Origin: Allomyces arbusculus
Lineage: Eukaryota; Blastocladiomycota; Blastocladiomycetes; Blastocladiales; Blastocladiaceae
NCBI GenBank assembly: GCA_027604705.1
Contig: JADHYV010000001.1
Coordinates: 186,001 to 250,000, forward strand
Reading direction: 5' to 3'
DNA length: 64,000 bases
The stretch's first letter is position 1. Every line of letters starts with the position of its first letter. The notes under the pieces are model-generated. The model made no database searches and had not been told where the DNA came from. It saw only the letters and a list, made by a program, of their open reading frames with translations. This document shows, piece by piece, positions 34,555-44,670 of the stretch. A program made the translations under genes and the position numbers.

Positions 34555-35958
34555 GGTTTATGGGTTTTTTTGGTTGGGTTGGTTCCGGTTAAAAATCGGT
34601 ATAAATGCGAGCACAAGACGACGCGCACCAAAGAGAGTGATGGTGGTAGTGGTAGAAGTTGATCGTTTACGAAGTGTTTGCGAATGCTAGTTCTGGTGAG
34701 CGGGAGGAGAAATGGATGGTCAGTTTCTCGTGTTCATGCAACATCGAAGTGGCATCGCCATCAATGGCGCGCCGGCTCTGGTCACGGCCAGAGCAGGTCG
34801 AGTAGCGTCGCAATAGGGTGGAGAACGTAGTGTACTTTATCAAGAGCAATGCTCGAGATGAAGGGCCAGAACTGCTTGCTCAATTCAATCCATCGCGTTC
34901 ATGGGCTTGATTCATTTTCAGCTTCCGAGAAAACGGTGGATGCGACAAGTCGTTGATTCATTTTCTTGCAGGTTTTGGGATTGACTATCTTCTGTTGCAA
35001 GTGACACCCTCTCCTTGCGAAGGGGCAGTCGCCTTGGAGTGCTGCGCTGCGTATTGCATTCGCCCAACCAAACCCACAAAAACTCCACGGCATCAGATAA
35101 AATTGAGATGCCCGTGCTCATTCGGCCCCACTGCACGGACATGGAAGCGATCAGGGCATGAGATGCGTGCAACGTAATTTCATCGTGGGCGGAGGGCATC
35201 GGCGAGGGAGGCTCGTGCAGCAAACTGCATGAAACCTTCGTGAAGACTTGACAGCGCAATCATGATGCAGGAACGCCAAAAAAACATTCTGACATCTGTT
35301 CCAAAACGAAACGTTGGCTGAAATTAGCCATGGGTGTGCCGCCGATACATTACGAAACCGGCTGAGAGATATCGGCCCCTCACAACGCTGGACACATTGA
35401 TTTGTGGGTGGTTTTCAGACCGGTGGACGAACCAGCTGGAATCAATGCCACAGCATTATCCCTGCCCTATTTCTGGAGGTGCTTGAAATTCATGGCCGCG
35501 GGAGAGTGCAGCCGTTCCCAGACTGACGACCATAACGCCCTTTATACCTGGCCGAAGGCTTTGGTTTCCCGCCCTTTATGCCTGGTTAAAGGCTCTAGCA
35601 ACAATGCAGCCCAGTCTGGCACATGTAAGGGCGCGTGTTGTTACATGCAACAAACACCGCCTGATGCCGTGAGGAAGCCAGGTCATGTCACGGAAAATGT
35701 GGGGCCGTGACGGTTCAATTGCTCCTTCTGGTTACCGAATCTGGCGTTGATGTGAGTGGGAATAAAAGTGTGTAGACAACGAACACGCCAACCTCTGGAT
35801 GGAATTTATTTGCGATTTATGGCGAAATGAATCGTATCTTTTCGCGACGAATCTGCATTTCCAGACTGTGGACAGTGGCGTGCATGAAGAATACATCTTT
35901 GTTGTCACGGTCGCTGCTCCAGGCCCGTCCACGCCAGACGTCAAACTTGCTCACAGAC
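34555..35958. other. Intergenic region of 1.4 kb, no gene recognised
   Basis: Lower GC than the genes. Short open frames only, none with a recognisable domain. It carries an imperfect direct repeat (separate entry) and the presumed promoter of the 189-aa gene. A plus-strand AATAAA near 35761 has no matching gene upstream. Confidence 0.55.
35536..35594. repeat. Imperfect 25-bp direct repeat, hairpin-prone
   Basis: Two copies, 35536-35560 and 35570-35594, of CGCCCTTTATRCCTGG followed by YYRAAGGCT, with about four mismatches. Each unit contains a short CCTTTA/TAAAGG-type inverted repeat, so each could fold. Confidence 0.7.
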
Positions 35959-37775
35959 CTACCCACGACGCTTGAACATCGCCTCAACGCCGACCATCTG
36001 CATCAACCCGCCGCGCGTCGTGCGCGGCATTCCCTTCATCGCCTCCGCGTCCCCGACGATCGTCCACTCGTACCGCGCGAGCAACAAGGCCAGGACGACG
36101 CGCTGCTCCATTACCGAGAACGACTGTCCAAGGCACACGCGTTGGCCCGCACTGAACGGCACCCACTTGAAACCGTGCGCGCCCGCGTGCATCTTGTCAG
36201 CATCCACTTCCAGGAATCGTTCGGGTCGGAATTCGTCGGCGTCGTCGCCCCACAGCGCGGGAGATCGGTGCAGCGCCATGGTCGACGCAACGACGCGGGT
36301 CCCCGGCGGTAGCACCGTGCCGTCCTGCAGTGTCACGGTCGTCGTCGTGACGCGCGGCGGGATGCTTGGGATGCTCGGGTACAGACGGAGAGATTCCTTG
36401 ATGACAGCGGTCACGTACGGCAAGAGCGTCACCTGCTCGTTGGTGAGGTACGGGAACGTGTTGGCGGAGCACATGGGGTGGACGTCATCGAGGACAGAAA
36501 GAACCTCGGCACGCGCACGTTCTTGGAACTCAGGGTGCCGGCCGAGGAAGTAGATGGCGGCGGTGAGGGCGTTGCTCGTCGTATCGTGGCCCTACAACAA
36601 CGAATGAGCGGGAAGGGTCAGACATCGCATCGCGAATCAATGAGCTTAAATGAAGCCGTACCCCGACAAAGAAAATGACCGTGTCGCTGCGCAAATCCTC
36701 GCGCGTGTACTCTGTATCTCCATCGGCCGCCTCGACCATGAAATCCAACAGATCCATATCCTGCTCGTTCGCGACGAGTCCCGCAGCTTTGCGCGCCTTG
36801 AGTGCCGCCAATTTCCGGTCGACGAGGTCGAGAATAAACGCGTTGAACTTGTTCATTTGGCGTTGGAGCCGCTTGTACATGGGCGTCCACTGCACAAACG
36901 TCAGGTCGAGCGCAATAGCAGGGCTAAGAGCGGCCTCCATCATGGTCTCGAAATCGTTAAAGAGCGTCGAGTCCGGGTCGGTTAGGCCGTTAAATGACTG
37001 GCCAAACGCGCCAAGCGCAATCGCATCCAAGGTGAGCCGGCGCATCCAATGATCGACCACGACGGGGCTGCCGCGCGCTGCTGCGTCGTCGAGATGCACG
37101 AGCAGCTGCCGCCCGAGATTGCCAAAGAGCTTCGTCGACCACCCGCGCCTAAACGCTGGGTTCACGACCTTGCGATGATGCTTCCACTCGCGCATCTACA
37201 TGTAAGTCGATTGAAAGTATCAGCGCGCGAACCACCGCGGCCCTCGTCGTGAACACCAGTAAACGTACCGGCGAGAAGACAATATTGGTCTTCCCGAGGA
37301 GCTCGGGAAGCGGCGAGAAGACAGGCTTGTCGAATGCATCGAGTTGCGTCACGATCGCACGCACGTCAGCCGGATTGGCCACGACCACCGACCAATCGCC
37401 AAACACCCATGACGCCCACACCGGCGGCACGGCTGCATCTTTGCCGGAAAGCAAAATGCCACGATCGCGTGCGTTCTGAACGGCATCCACAATTTGCTTT
37501 TGCAGGGCCGTTACGAGATCCGTCGACTGCGTGAGCGAACGCAGTGACTGCCACGCCGTGACGCGCGGTAGATGCCGCATCGCGGGCGGTACGCAAATGA
37601 CCGACCAGTAGAAGCGCGCGGCAACGTAAATTACAGCGGCGATCAGCGTCGCCGGCGCGGTAGTGCGCGCGATCCAAGACCAGGGCGCATTGGCGACGTA
37701 GCGGGTGATGATGTTGCTGACGGCGAAAGCGCGGTGTGACGTGGCGAGAAGGCTCGTCGTCATTGTTGTTGACAT
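35959..37775 (-). CDS. Cytochrome P450, tandem copy A
   Basis: Heme-thiolate monooxygenase, presumed ER-anchored. Exons 37775-37269, 37195-36662 and 36591-35959 encode 557 aa; introns are 73 and 70 nt. An N-terminal hydrophobic anchor (APATLIAAVIYVAARFYWSV) leads into a proline-rich hinge. The C helix is WKHHRKVVNPAF. The I-helix motif GHDTTSNALTAAIYF starts exactly at exon 3. The K-helix ExxR is KESLRLYP, followed by a PERF-type DEFRPERFLE. The heme loop is FSAGQRVCLGQSF with the Cys ligand. Introns, exon lengths and most of the sequence match the P450 at 38520-40323, so the pair arose by tandem duplication. The substrate and CYP family cannot be assigned from sequence alone. Confidence 0.93.
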
Positions 37776-38519
37776 GGCAATAGCGTTGCGGGCAGGAACT
37801 TGGACACGAGGATGGTGTTGAGCTCAACGGTGGTGCCCTCGTTTTGTGAGTGTGGCCAACCCTGGATCTGCTCGGCTGCTTCGATCTGTTGCGCTTGGAT
37901 CGTCGTTAGCTCCACTTGACACTTGTCAGGACAGGCAAGTTTCCCAGTCAGCCTGGTTTTGGTGCTCTTTGCATCTCACCTCAGCGACAGCTTCTCTGCA
38001 CTCAGCAGCATCTCAGCAACACGTTCAGAGGAAGCTCTTTGGCATCAGCTTGGGGCGCCTGCAATTCGAAAGCAGAGGGACGCCATAAGCCTGCCATTCG
38101 CGAGGAGATCACTGTGCCCTACTGTGAACGCTCTGAGGACGGATTGTGAGATATGTGAGATATGTTTTTAATTGTGATCTTGAAGTCGAGTTGATTGAGT
38201 GGAGAAAACTCTACTTTCTCACTTTTTATCGGAAACGTTCAAGCTGGCGATCCTTCGTAAATGTGCAGCTGCGCGCTCACCCGCAACTTCAATCTTTCAT
38301 ATTATTCAGCATGGGAATGACCGCGGGCATAGTGAAGGTTTTGGGCATAGTGAAGGTTTTCGTAATAACAGTCAGGAGAGAACCGGCGAAATCATATCAG
38401 CCTTCATCAACCTTGCATCTGGTAGAGCATGGTGCACGATACAGGCCCGATACAGACCTGCATTCTTCTCCTCGGCGATCCATCCACTCAAATTCACTGA
38501 TCGCCTACACTCTCGCCCT
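37776..38519. other. Spacer between tandem P450 genes
   Basis: 744 bases holding the promoter of copy A and the 3' UTR of copy B. It carries an 18-bp tandem repeat (separate entry) and is relatively A/T-rich in the middle. No gene seen. Confidence 0.65.
38325..38360. repeat. Perfect 18-bp tandem duplication
   Basis: GGGCATAGTGAAGGTTTT occurs twice head to tail (38325-38342 and 38343-38360) with no mismatch. Recent slippage or minisatellite seed. Confidence 0.9.
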
Positions 38520-40323
38520 TTATGCACGCCGCTTGAACACGGCCTCGATACCCATCATCTGCATCAACCCTCCGCGCGTCGTGCGCGGCGTTCCCTTCAT
38601 CGCCTCCGTGTCCCCGACAATCGTCCACTCGTACCGCGCAAGCAACATCGCCAAGACGACGCGCTGCTCCATGATCGAAAACGACTGTCCGAGACAGACA
38701 CGTTGGCCCGCGCCAAACGGGACCCACTTGAAGCCGTGCGCGCCCGCGTGCATCTTGTCAGCATCCACTTCCAGGAATCGTTCGGGTCGGAATTCGTCGG
38801 CGTCGTCGCCCCACAGCGCGGGAGATCGGTGCAGCGCCATGGTCGACGCAACGACGCGGGTCCCCGGCGGCAGCGACGTGCCATCACGCAGCGTGACCGT
38901 CGTGGTCGTCACACGGGGAGGGATAATGGCGATACTCGGGTAGAGACGCAGTGTTTCTTTGATGATGGCCGTCAGAAACGGCACGCGAGTCGCCTGGTCG
39001 TTGGTCAGGTACGGGAACACGTCGACTGGACACGTCGGGTGGACGTCGTCGAGGACCGAAAGAACTTCGGCACGAGCGCGCTCTTGGACCGCCGGGTAGC
39101 GCCCGAGAAAGTAAATGGCCGCGGTCAGGGCATTACTCGTCGTGTCATGCCCCTACACGTTTGGGAAGAGTCAGTGAATGCAGAGTGATGAACGAAATGC
39201 CAATCTCCAACGCACCGCGACAAAAAAAATAACCGTGTCGCTGCGCAAATCCTCGCGCATGTACTCCGAATCCCCGTCAGCCGCCTCTACCATCATATCC
39301 AGCAAATCCATGTCCTGCTCGCTCGCGACGAGGCCCGCCTCTTTGCGCGCCTTGAGCGCCGCCAATTTCCGGTCGACGAGATCGAGGATAAACGTGTTGA
39401 ACTTGTCGACCCGGCGCTCGAGTCGAGCGTACATGGGCGTCCACCGCAACAATGTCGGGCCGAGCGCATTGATCAGAGGGTTCAGAGCACCTTCCATCAT
39501 GGCCTCAAAGTCGTCGACAATCGCCGACTCCTGGTCCGTCAGACCATGGAACGATTGCCCAAACGCGGCAAGCGCAATCGCGTCCAATGTGAGCCGCCGC
39601 ATCCAGTAGTTGACGAGAACGGGCGTGCCACGTGCGCCAGCGTCGTCGAGGTGCACGAGAAGCTGTCGCCCGAGGTCGCCAAAAAGATCTGTCGACCATC
39701 CACGCCGAAAAGCCAGATTGACGACATTGCGATGATGTTTCCACTCGCTCATCTGGGTGTGTATGTCTCACGTGTCAGGCAAGGGCACCGTTGCCGTCGC
39801 CGTTGCCAAAGAGCATAAACAAAATACGTGCCGGACTGAACACAATGTTGGTCTTCCCGAGCAAGCTTGGTATAGGTGTGAAGATGGGTTTGTCAAACGC
39901 GTCGAGCTGCGTCAGAACCGCACGGACGTCGTCGGGGTTGGCGACGATGACGGCCCACTCACCAAACACCCACGACGCCCACGCCGGCGGCACGACAGAA
40001 TCCTTGTCGGCGAGCGGAAGACTGCGACGATGCGCGTCTTGAACGACAAAGGTGAGCTGCTTGCGGAGCGCCGTCACGATATCCGTCGACTGCGTAAGCG
40101 CGCTCAGCGACTGCCAAGCCGTGACGCGTGGTAAATGGCGCAGCGCTGGCGGCACGCGAATGATCTTGCGGTAGACGCGCGCGGCAACGTAGAGCACGGC
40201 AGCGAAGACGGTCGGCGCGGCGGCGCGGGCGATCCACGACCAGAGCGTGTCGGGGACGAGGCGTACGAGGGCGTTTTTGGCAGCAAGAGCACGGTGCGTA
40301 GCAGAGAAAGCGGTCGAGGACAT
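38520..40323 (-). CDS. Cytochrome P450, tandem copy B
   Basis: Paralogue of the P450 at 35959-37775. Exons 40323-39832, 39752-39216 and 39152-38520 encode 553 aa; exon 3 is the same length (633 nt) in both. The anchor is APTVFAAVLYVAARVYRKII, the C helix WKHHRNVVNLAF, the I helix GHDTTSNAL, the ExxR KETLRLYP and the heme loop FGAGQRVCLGQSF. Intron 1 (39753-39831) starts GCACGT where copy A has GTACGT: a GT-to-GC donor change, with the CTGA-type branch and CAG acceptor kept. Without splicing, the frame runs into a stop, so splicing must still occur for a full protein. Otherwise all catalytic motifs are intact and the gene looks functional. Confidence 0.92.
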
Positions 40324-40635
40324 TGTAGCTGAATTGGTCTCTCGAGCACGTCAAGTTGGGTCGAGCGCGCTGTTAATCAAATCGGGCACAGAGGTGGTCG
40401 CTCCTTGGTTTTGCTTGATCGGGAGCCTTGGGTGGGTGTGCTGGAGGATTTCCGTAAGCCGTGCGAGCTGTTACAGGAGCAAGTTCCCACAGAAGCGAAC
40501 CGCTCGCTTCAGCGACATTTGCGGGCTAACAGATCTGATGACGGCCAAGCGCCAAGTCCCGCGCGAAAGTTCCGACGCGGCAAGCAGTGCAGATTGTTAT
40601 TGAATTGACAAAGACTCTGCTCGCTGGCTCGCTCG
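40324..40635. other. Short intergenic region
   Basis: 312 bases holding the promoter of P450 copy B and the 3' end of the coiled-coil gene. No further feature seen. Confidence 0.6.
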
Positions 40636-43600
40636 CTATCCGAGATACTCAGGCGCTCTCTCATACACGCGCACCCACCCGTTCAGAAACCCGAGCGGAC
40701 CGTCCCAAATAAATAAATACGGCACATCAACGGCGGGGGGACGGCCCACCAAGGCGGCCGAAGGGGGCCACGCGGCCATGGGATCCCGTGGCTCGAAAGT
40801 CGTGGTACCGCCCGATAACAGGATCGCACCTAGTAGCGTGCCAATGGCGAGCGCGACTGCAAGAACAACGAGGTTGGATGATGTTGGCAGGAATGCATTG
40901 AAAAGACGCGCGGCGATACGGTCCTTGATCGACTTGGATACCGGCGCGCTTGGCACCAGGTCTTGAACTGGTGCAACAACAACGTTTCGGTACGCCGGCA
41001 ATCGACGTGCGGTTCCAGCAGGAGCATCGTCCACCGGCTTTGGTACGTCGTCAAGGGGTGGTAAAGATGCACCTTCTCCACCCTCGCCATCGTCATTATC
41101 GTCAACGGCATCCGCAGACGCACCAGTCTGGACCTCCATCTCGAACCTCGGCTTGACCTCGTGCTCCAACTCGTCGACGCGGCGCTGCGCGACATCCAGC
41201 TGGTGATCGACGCGCGCGACCTCGACCTCGTACGCGCGCGTGCGTGCCTCGGCCATTGCCAGCTCGCGCTCGACCTCGAGCACGCGGTCGCGCCAGACCT
41301 GCGCGTCAGCCCGTGCCGCATCGGCCTCGCCCTGCGCCTCGAGCACATGTTCCTGGAGCACGATCCGCTCGCGCGAGAACACGCCCGCGTCGTCGCGGAA
41401 CACGGTCAGTGCCTCGAGAATCGCGTCCATGTCCTCGGCGCCGATCTCGGTCTGCGCGTCGCGGTCCTCGCCGCGGTCGGGTGACTCGGCCCAGCTGTCG
41501 AGCAACGTGCACTGTGTCGACTGCGCGCGCGGCCGCGGCCGCGGGTCTGTCTGGCAAACGGCGTGTCGCACGGGGACCGTGTCACGGACGGGCACAGTGG
41601 ACGCGCGCCGTAGGGCCTGCGCCGACAATTGCGCCTCGGACGCGCGCGCCGATTCAAAGGTCTTGAGCCGCGTGACGAGCACTTCGACGCGCACGTCAGC
41701 GTCGCGCGCACGCGCCTCGGCAGCCGTCACGCGCGTCATCATGACTTGGAGTTGGTCCTCGGCGGCAGCCTGCAGCACCTCGGCATCAAGCAGCTTTTCT
41801 TGAACGTCATGCAGGTCCTGCTGCACGGCAGCAAGATCGGCCGCGGCCTTGTCCTGGATCTGCTTGACAATCTCGGCGTGTTCGGCGCGCGACATAGTGT
41901 CGATCGGTGGCGGCGGGTGCTCAAGCATAAGCGCCTTGGCCAGCTCGTCCGACAACGTGCGGCCCTCGGTCAAACCTGTGGACCCTGTGCCCTGGTCGGC
42001 ATCGCGCGACTTGGCCCGAGTGCGTGATTTGCTCTTGTCGCCGCGCTTCGCGTTCGGTTTCGGGATGCGCGAGGGACTCGGTGCCGACTCCCTCGCCGCT
42101 CGTTGTAGCGCCGCCGGGAACGGTGCCTCTGGGTATGGCAGGGTCGCGACGGTCGTGGCCGTCATGTGCGGCGATGCCGGTCCGGGCGAAACGCGGCCCG
42201 TGACGGGCGACTCGGCCGCTGCCGCTGCTGCGGCCGCTGCAGCAGCAGCAGCTACGGCCGCCGACGCCGTGCTCTGCGCGACCTCGAGGTCAGCGCATGT
42301 CGTCTCGAGCTGGTCGCGCAAGACGGCTTCGGTGCGTTGAGCCTCCTTGAGCGCAAGCTGGTGTGCGTCGGCGTCTTCGCGATACGCTTCGGCGCGTTGA
42401 AGCGCGGCCTCAAGATGCTGCTTGAGCTCGGCTGACTGGCCACGAGCATTGCGCAGCTGCGCGTCCGCAACCGCGCGTGCTTCGAGCGCCGCATCCCGCT
42501 CACGCTCGGCCTCGGCGCGCACCTTTCCCGCGTCGTCGACGGCACGTCGCGCAGCCGATATGGCCGTCTTGAGCGCATCGCGCTCGTCCGTGAGCTCGTG
42601 CACTTTGGCCTCGTACGCGGCCAAGTCGGCCAACTGCTGCTTTTCGCGCGCGAGGAGCTGCGCAATCTGGTCGCGCGCGGCACGATGCATGGCCATCATT
42701 TCCTCGAGCTTGCGATGCAATGCATCGACTTCAGCGAGATCGTCGTCGTCGCGATCCGTGGCCGAGGCTGACGTGCGCGGCGACCAGCCGGGACTCGCAC
42801 GCACGCCGAGCGCTGGGGACGAGTGGTGATGCCGAAACGCGTCGAGCTGGAGCGCGCGCACGGGCGGCACGTCGAATCGCGACGCGTGGTCGCCCGCAAC
42901 CATCCATGACTTCGGGCGCCGGCCGGGCGGCGTGGTCGGGATCCGCGCTCGTTGTGGTGGCATGTCGTCGTGGGGATCGGGCACGTGCACGTCCTCCTCT
43001 TCTTCCACCACCTCGCCGTCATCGCTCCCATCGCCAAAGACCTGCTCGCGATCACTGTGGTGCGTAAACTGTGGTGGCGACGAGTATCGGTCCTGCGGGC
43101 GGCGAAGGCGGCGGCGGCGCGGCGGCAGTGGGAACGCATCGGAATGGCCGTCCGAGTCGTCGGTGGTCGTATCGTCGATGCTCGGGTTGTCGGCATTGGA
43201 CGGGAGCAGGGGTGGAGACGTTGGGGCAGCGGCGGATACGAGTCCACCGGCCATACCGAGGAGCCGCGACTTGCGTGCCGAGTTGGACCGCCGCGAAATG
43301 GCTGCCATGATGCGCGACTGGGTCTGTGATGGCGTCGCGGCCACAGGAATGTCCTCTTCCGACTTCGATCCGGCGGTTTGACCGCAGTGCGCACCGTTCT
43401 CGAGCGAGGACGGGCTGTGCCGGTCAGGACTTGACACAATCGCTGGCTCGGCCGGACGCACCGTCTCGGACAGATCCGGGAAAGAATTAACAGATGTGGT
43501 GACATCTGCGTCGTGACCATTGGTGCGCGAATCGGCGGGTAGCGACGACGACGTAGCAGCTGTCTCCGCTCCATTCCGCGTCCAAACCGTCGTCAAGGCG

Positions 43601-44670
43601 AGCGTCACGGGCGACGGCGACCTCGTCGCCATGGCGCGTGCGTGCGCCCATGCTTCAAACGGCGACTGCGGCCGATTCTCAGGTGACAAGGGCGTAGCAG
43701 CGCGCGGCGAGGCGCGATCCACTAGCGAAATGAGCACGGGTCGAGTTAGAGGTGTGTCGAGCCCATTTTGCGCCTGCGCGGCCGTGAGAAACGCCAAGAG
43801 ATCGTCATGCTGGATGAACCACTGATTGGTCGTCTGGCCATGGTTGAGGACATGACCCAAGAACTCGCCCGTTGAGATTTCGTCGCGGTCGTGCAGGACC
43901 TGGTTGATGAATTGCGCGACCGTGAGGACGGGCGTCGTCATCCCCGCCGATCCAGGGCGAGCCGCTGTTTCGGGTGCGGGTGCGGGCGGGTGCGGCAATG
44001 CGGTGGAGACGCTGGGTGGGGACGTGGAAGTCTTGATGCGGGGAGCGCGGAGACGCGACGGTGCCGTCGGGGCCGGAATCGAACTGGGTCCCGGCGACGA
44101 GGGGGTGGGTGACGGTGCTGGATGCTGAAACCGCAGCCCGACCATGCCCGCAGACCCGGCCACACGCGGTGGAGTCGATGGCTGCAGGACAGGTGCCACC
44201 GAGACCGGCCGTGCCGCCAAGGAATCGTCGTTGGTGGGCGAGTTCGCGTCGGGTGCCGTGGTCGGACGCGTCGAGTCAAGTGTTGGTGCTGTCTTGCGGG
44301 AGTGCAAAGCAGGTGGCGAGGCAGCGGGTGACGGCGACCGACTGGCACGGCCGGGCGCGACCGCCGCCATCGAGGGACGCGCGCGCGTATGTTTCGGCGA
44401 GGTTGGTGTCGGAGATGTGGGTGGGGATGGGGATGAGACTTGTGCGGGCGGTGATGGCGCGCGTGGACGCGGTGGCCACGAGGAATTGGCCGCGTGCACG
44501 ATACGGCCAGCGGCGGGCGCGCCAGTACTGCGGTGGACAGACGTGGGCACGAGCGCCGCACGCGCTGCCACGGTGCCATGCCGCGGAATGCCCGGCTTGG
44601 TCGGCGCGGAGCGCGGGAGAGAGTTGCTGGCCGTGGACGGCGGGGCCGTGATCGCCGCGGCGGGCATCAT
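40636..44670 (-). CDS. Coiled-coil protein with C-terminal membrane anchor
   Basis: An intronless 1344-aa protein that I cannot name. Residues 1-240 are Pro/Ser/Ala-rich and disordered. A small ordered segment near 245-330 contains LTVAQFINQVLHDRDEISTG. A second disordered stretch follows. Long heptad-rich coiled coils cover roughly 640-860 and 940-1180, broken by an alanine run and a basic Lys/Arg patch. A single hydrophobic segment (NLVVLAVALAIGTLLGAILL) lies about 75 residues from the end and is followed by a Pro/Trp-rich tail of about 55 residues ending RVYERAPEYLG. This layout fits a golgin-type tether or a KASH-like nuclear-envelope protein; neither is shown by sequence. The high GC3 and absence of stops over 4 kb support coding. 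Confidence 0.8.
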   Translation of the reverse strand: MMPAAAITAPPSTASNSLPRSAPTKPGIPRHGTVAARAALVPTSVHRSTGAPAAGRIVHAANSSWPPRPRAPSPPAQVSSPSPPTSPTPTSPKHTRARPSMAAVAPGRASRSPSPAASPPALHSRKTAPTLDSTRPTTAPDANSPTNDDSLAARPVSVAPVLQPSTPPRVAGSAGMVGLRFQHPAPSPTPSSPGPSSIPAPTAPSRLRAPRIKTSTSPPSVSTALPHPPAPAPETAARPGSAGMTTPVLTVAQFINQVLHDRDEISTGEFLGHVLNHGQTTNQWFIQHDDLLAFLTAAQAQNGLDTPLTRPVLISLVDRASPRAATPLSPENRPQSPFEAWAHARAMATRSPSPVTLALTTVWTRNGAETAATSSSLPADSRTNGHDADVTTSVNSFPDLSETVRPAEPAIVSSPDRHSPSSLENGAHCGQTAGSKSEEDIPVAATPSQTQSRIMAAISRRSNSARKSRLLGMAGGLVSAAAPTSPPLLPSNADNPSIDDTTTDDSDGHSDAFPLPPRRRRLRRPQDRYSSPPQFTHHSDREQVFGDGSDDGEVVEEEEDVHVPDPHDDMPPQRARIPTTPPGRRPKSWMVAGDHASRFDVPPVRALQLDAFRHHHSSPALGVRASPGWSPRTSASATDRDDDDLAEVDALHRKLEEMMAMHRAARDQIAQLLAREKQQLADLAAYEAKVHELTDERDALKTAISAARRAVDDAGKVRAEAERERDAALEARAVADAQLRNARGQSAELKQHLEAALQRAEAYREDADAHQLALKEAQRTEAVLRDQLETTCADLEVAQSTASAAVAAAAAAAAAAAAAESPVTGRVSPGPASPHMTATTVATLPYPEAPFPAALQRAARESAPSPSRIPKPNAKRGDKSKSRTRAKSRDADQGTGSTGLTEGRTLSDELAKALMLEHPPPPIDTMSRAEHAEIVKQIQDKAAADLAAVQQDLHDVQEKLLDAEVLQAAAEDQLQVMMTRVTAAEARARDADVRVEVLVTRLKTFESARASEAQLSAQALRRASTVPVRDTVPVRHAVCQTDPRPRPRAQSTQCTLLDSWAESPDRGEDRDAQTEIGAEDMDAILEALTVFRDDAGVFSRERIVLQEHVLEAQGEADAARADAQVWRDRVLEVERELAMAEARTRAYEVEVARVDHQLDVAQRRVDELEHEVKPRFEMEVQTGASADAVDDNDDGEGGEGASLPPLDDVPKPVDDAPAGTARRLPAYRNVVVAPVQDLVPSAPVSKSIKDRIAARLFNAFLPTSSNLVVLAVALAIGTLLGAILLSGGTTTFEPRDPMAAWPPSAALVGRPPAVDVPYLFIWDGPLGFLNGWVRVYERAPEYLG

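Noticed and set aside
38146-38943. Plus-strand 265- and 329-codon frames over P450 copy B exon 3
   Set aside because: Antisense to the heme-binding exon of a clear P450; equivalent shadows occur over copy A.
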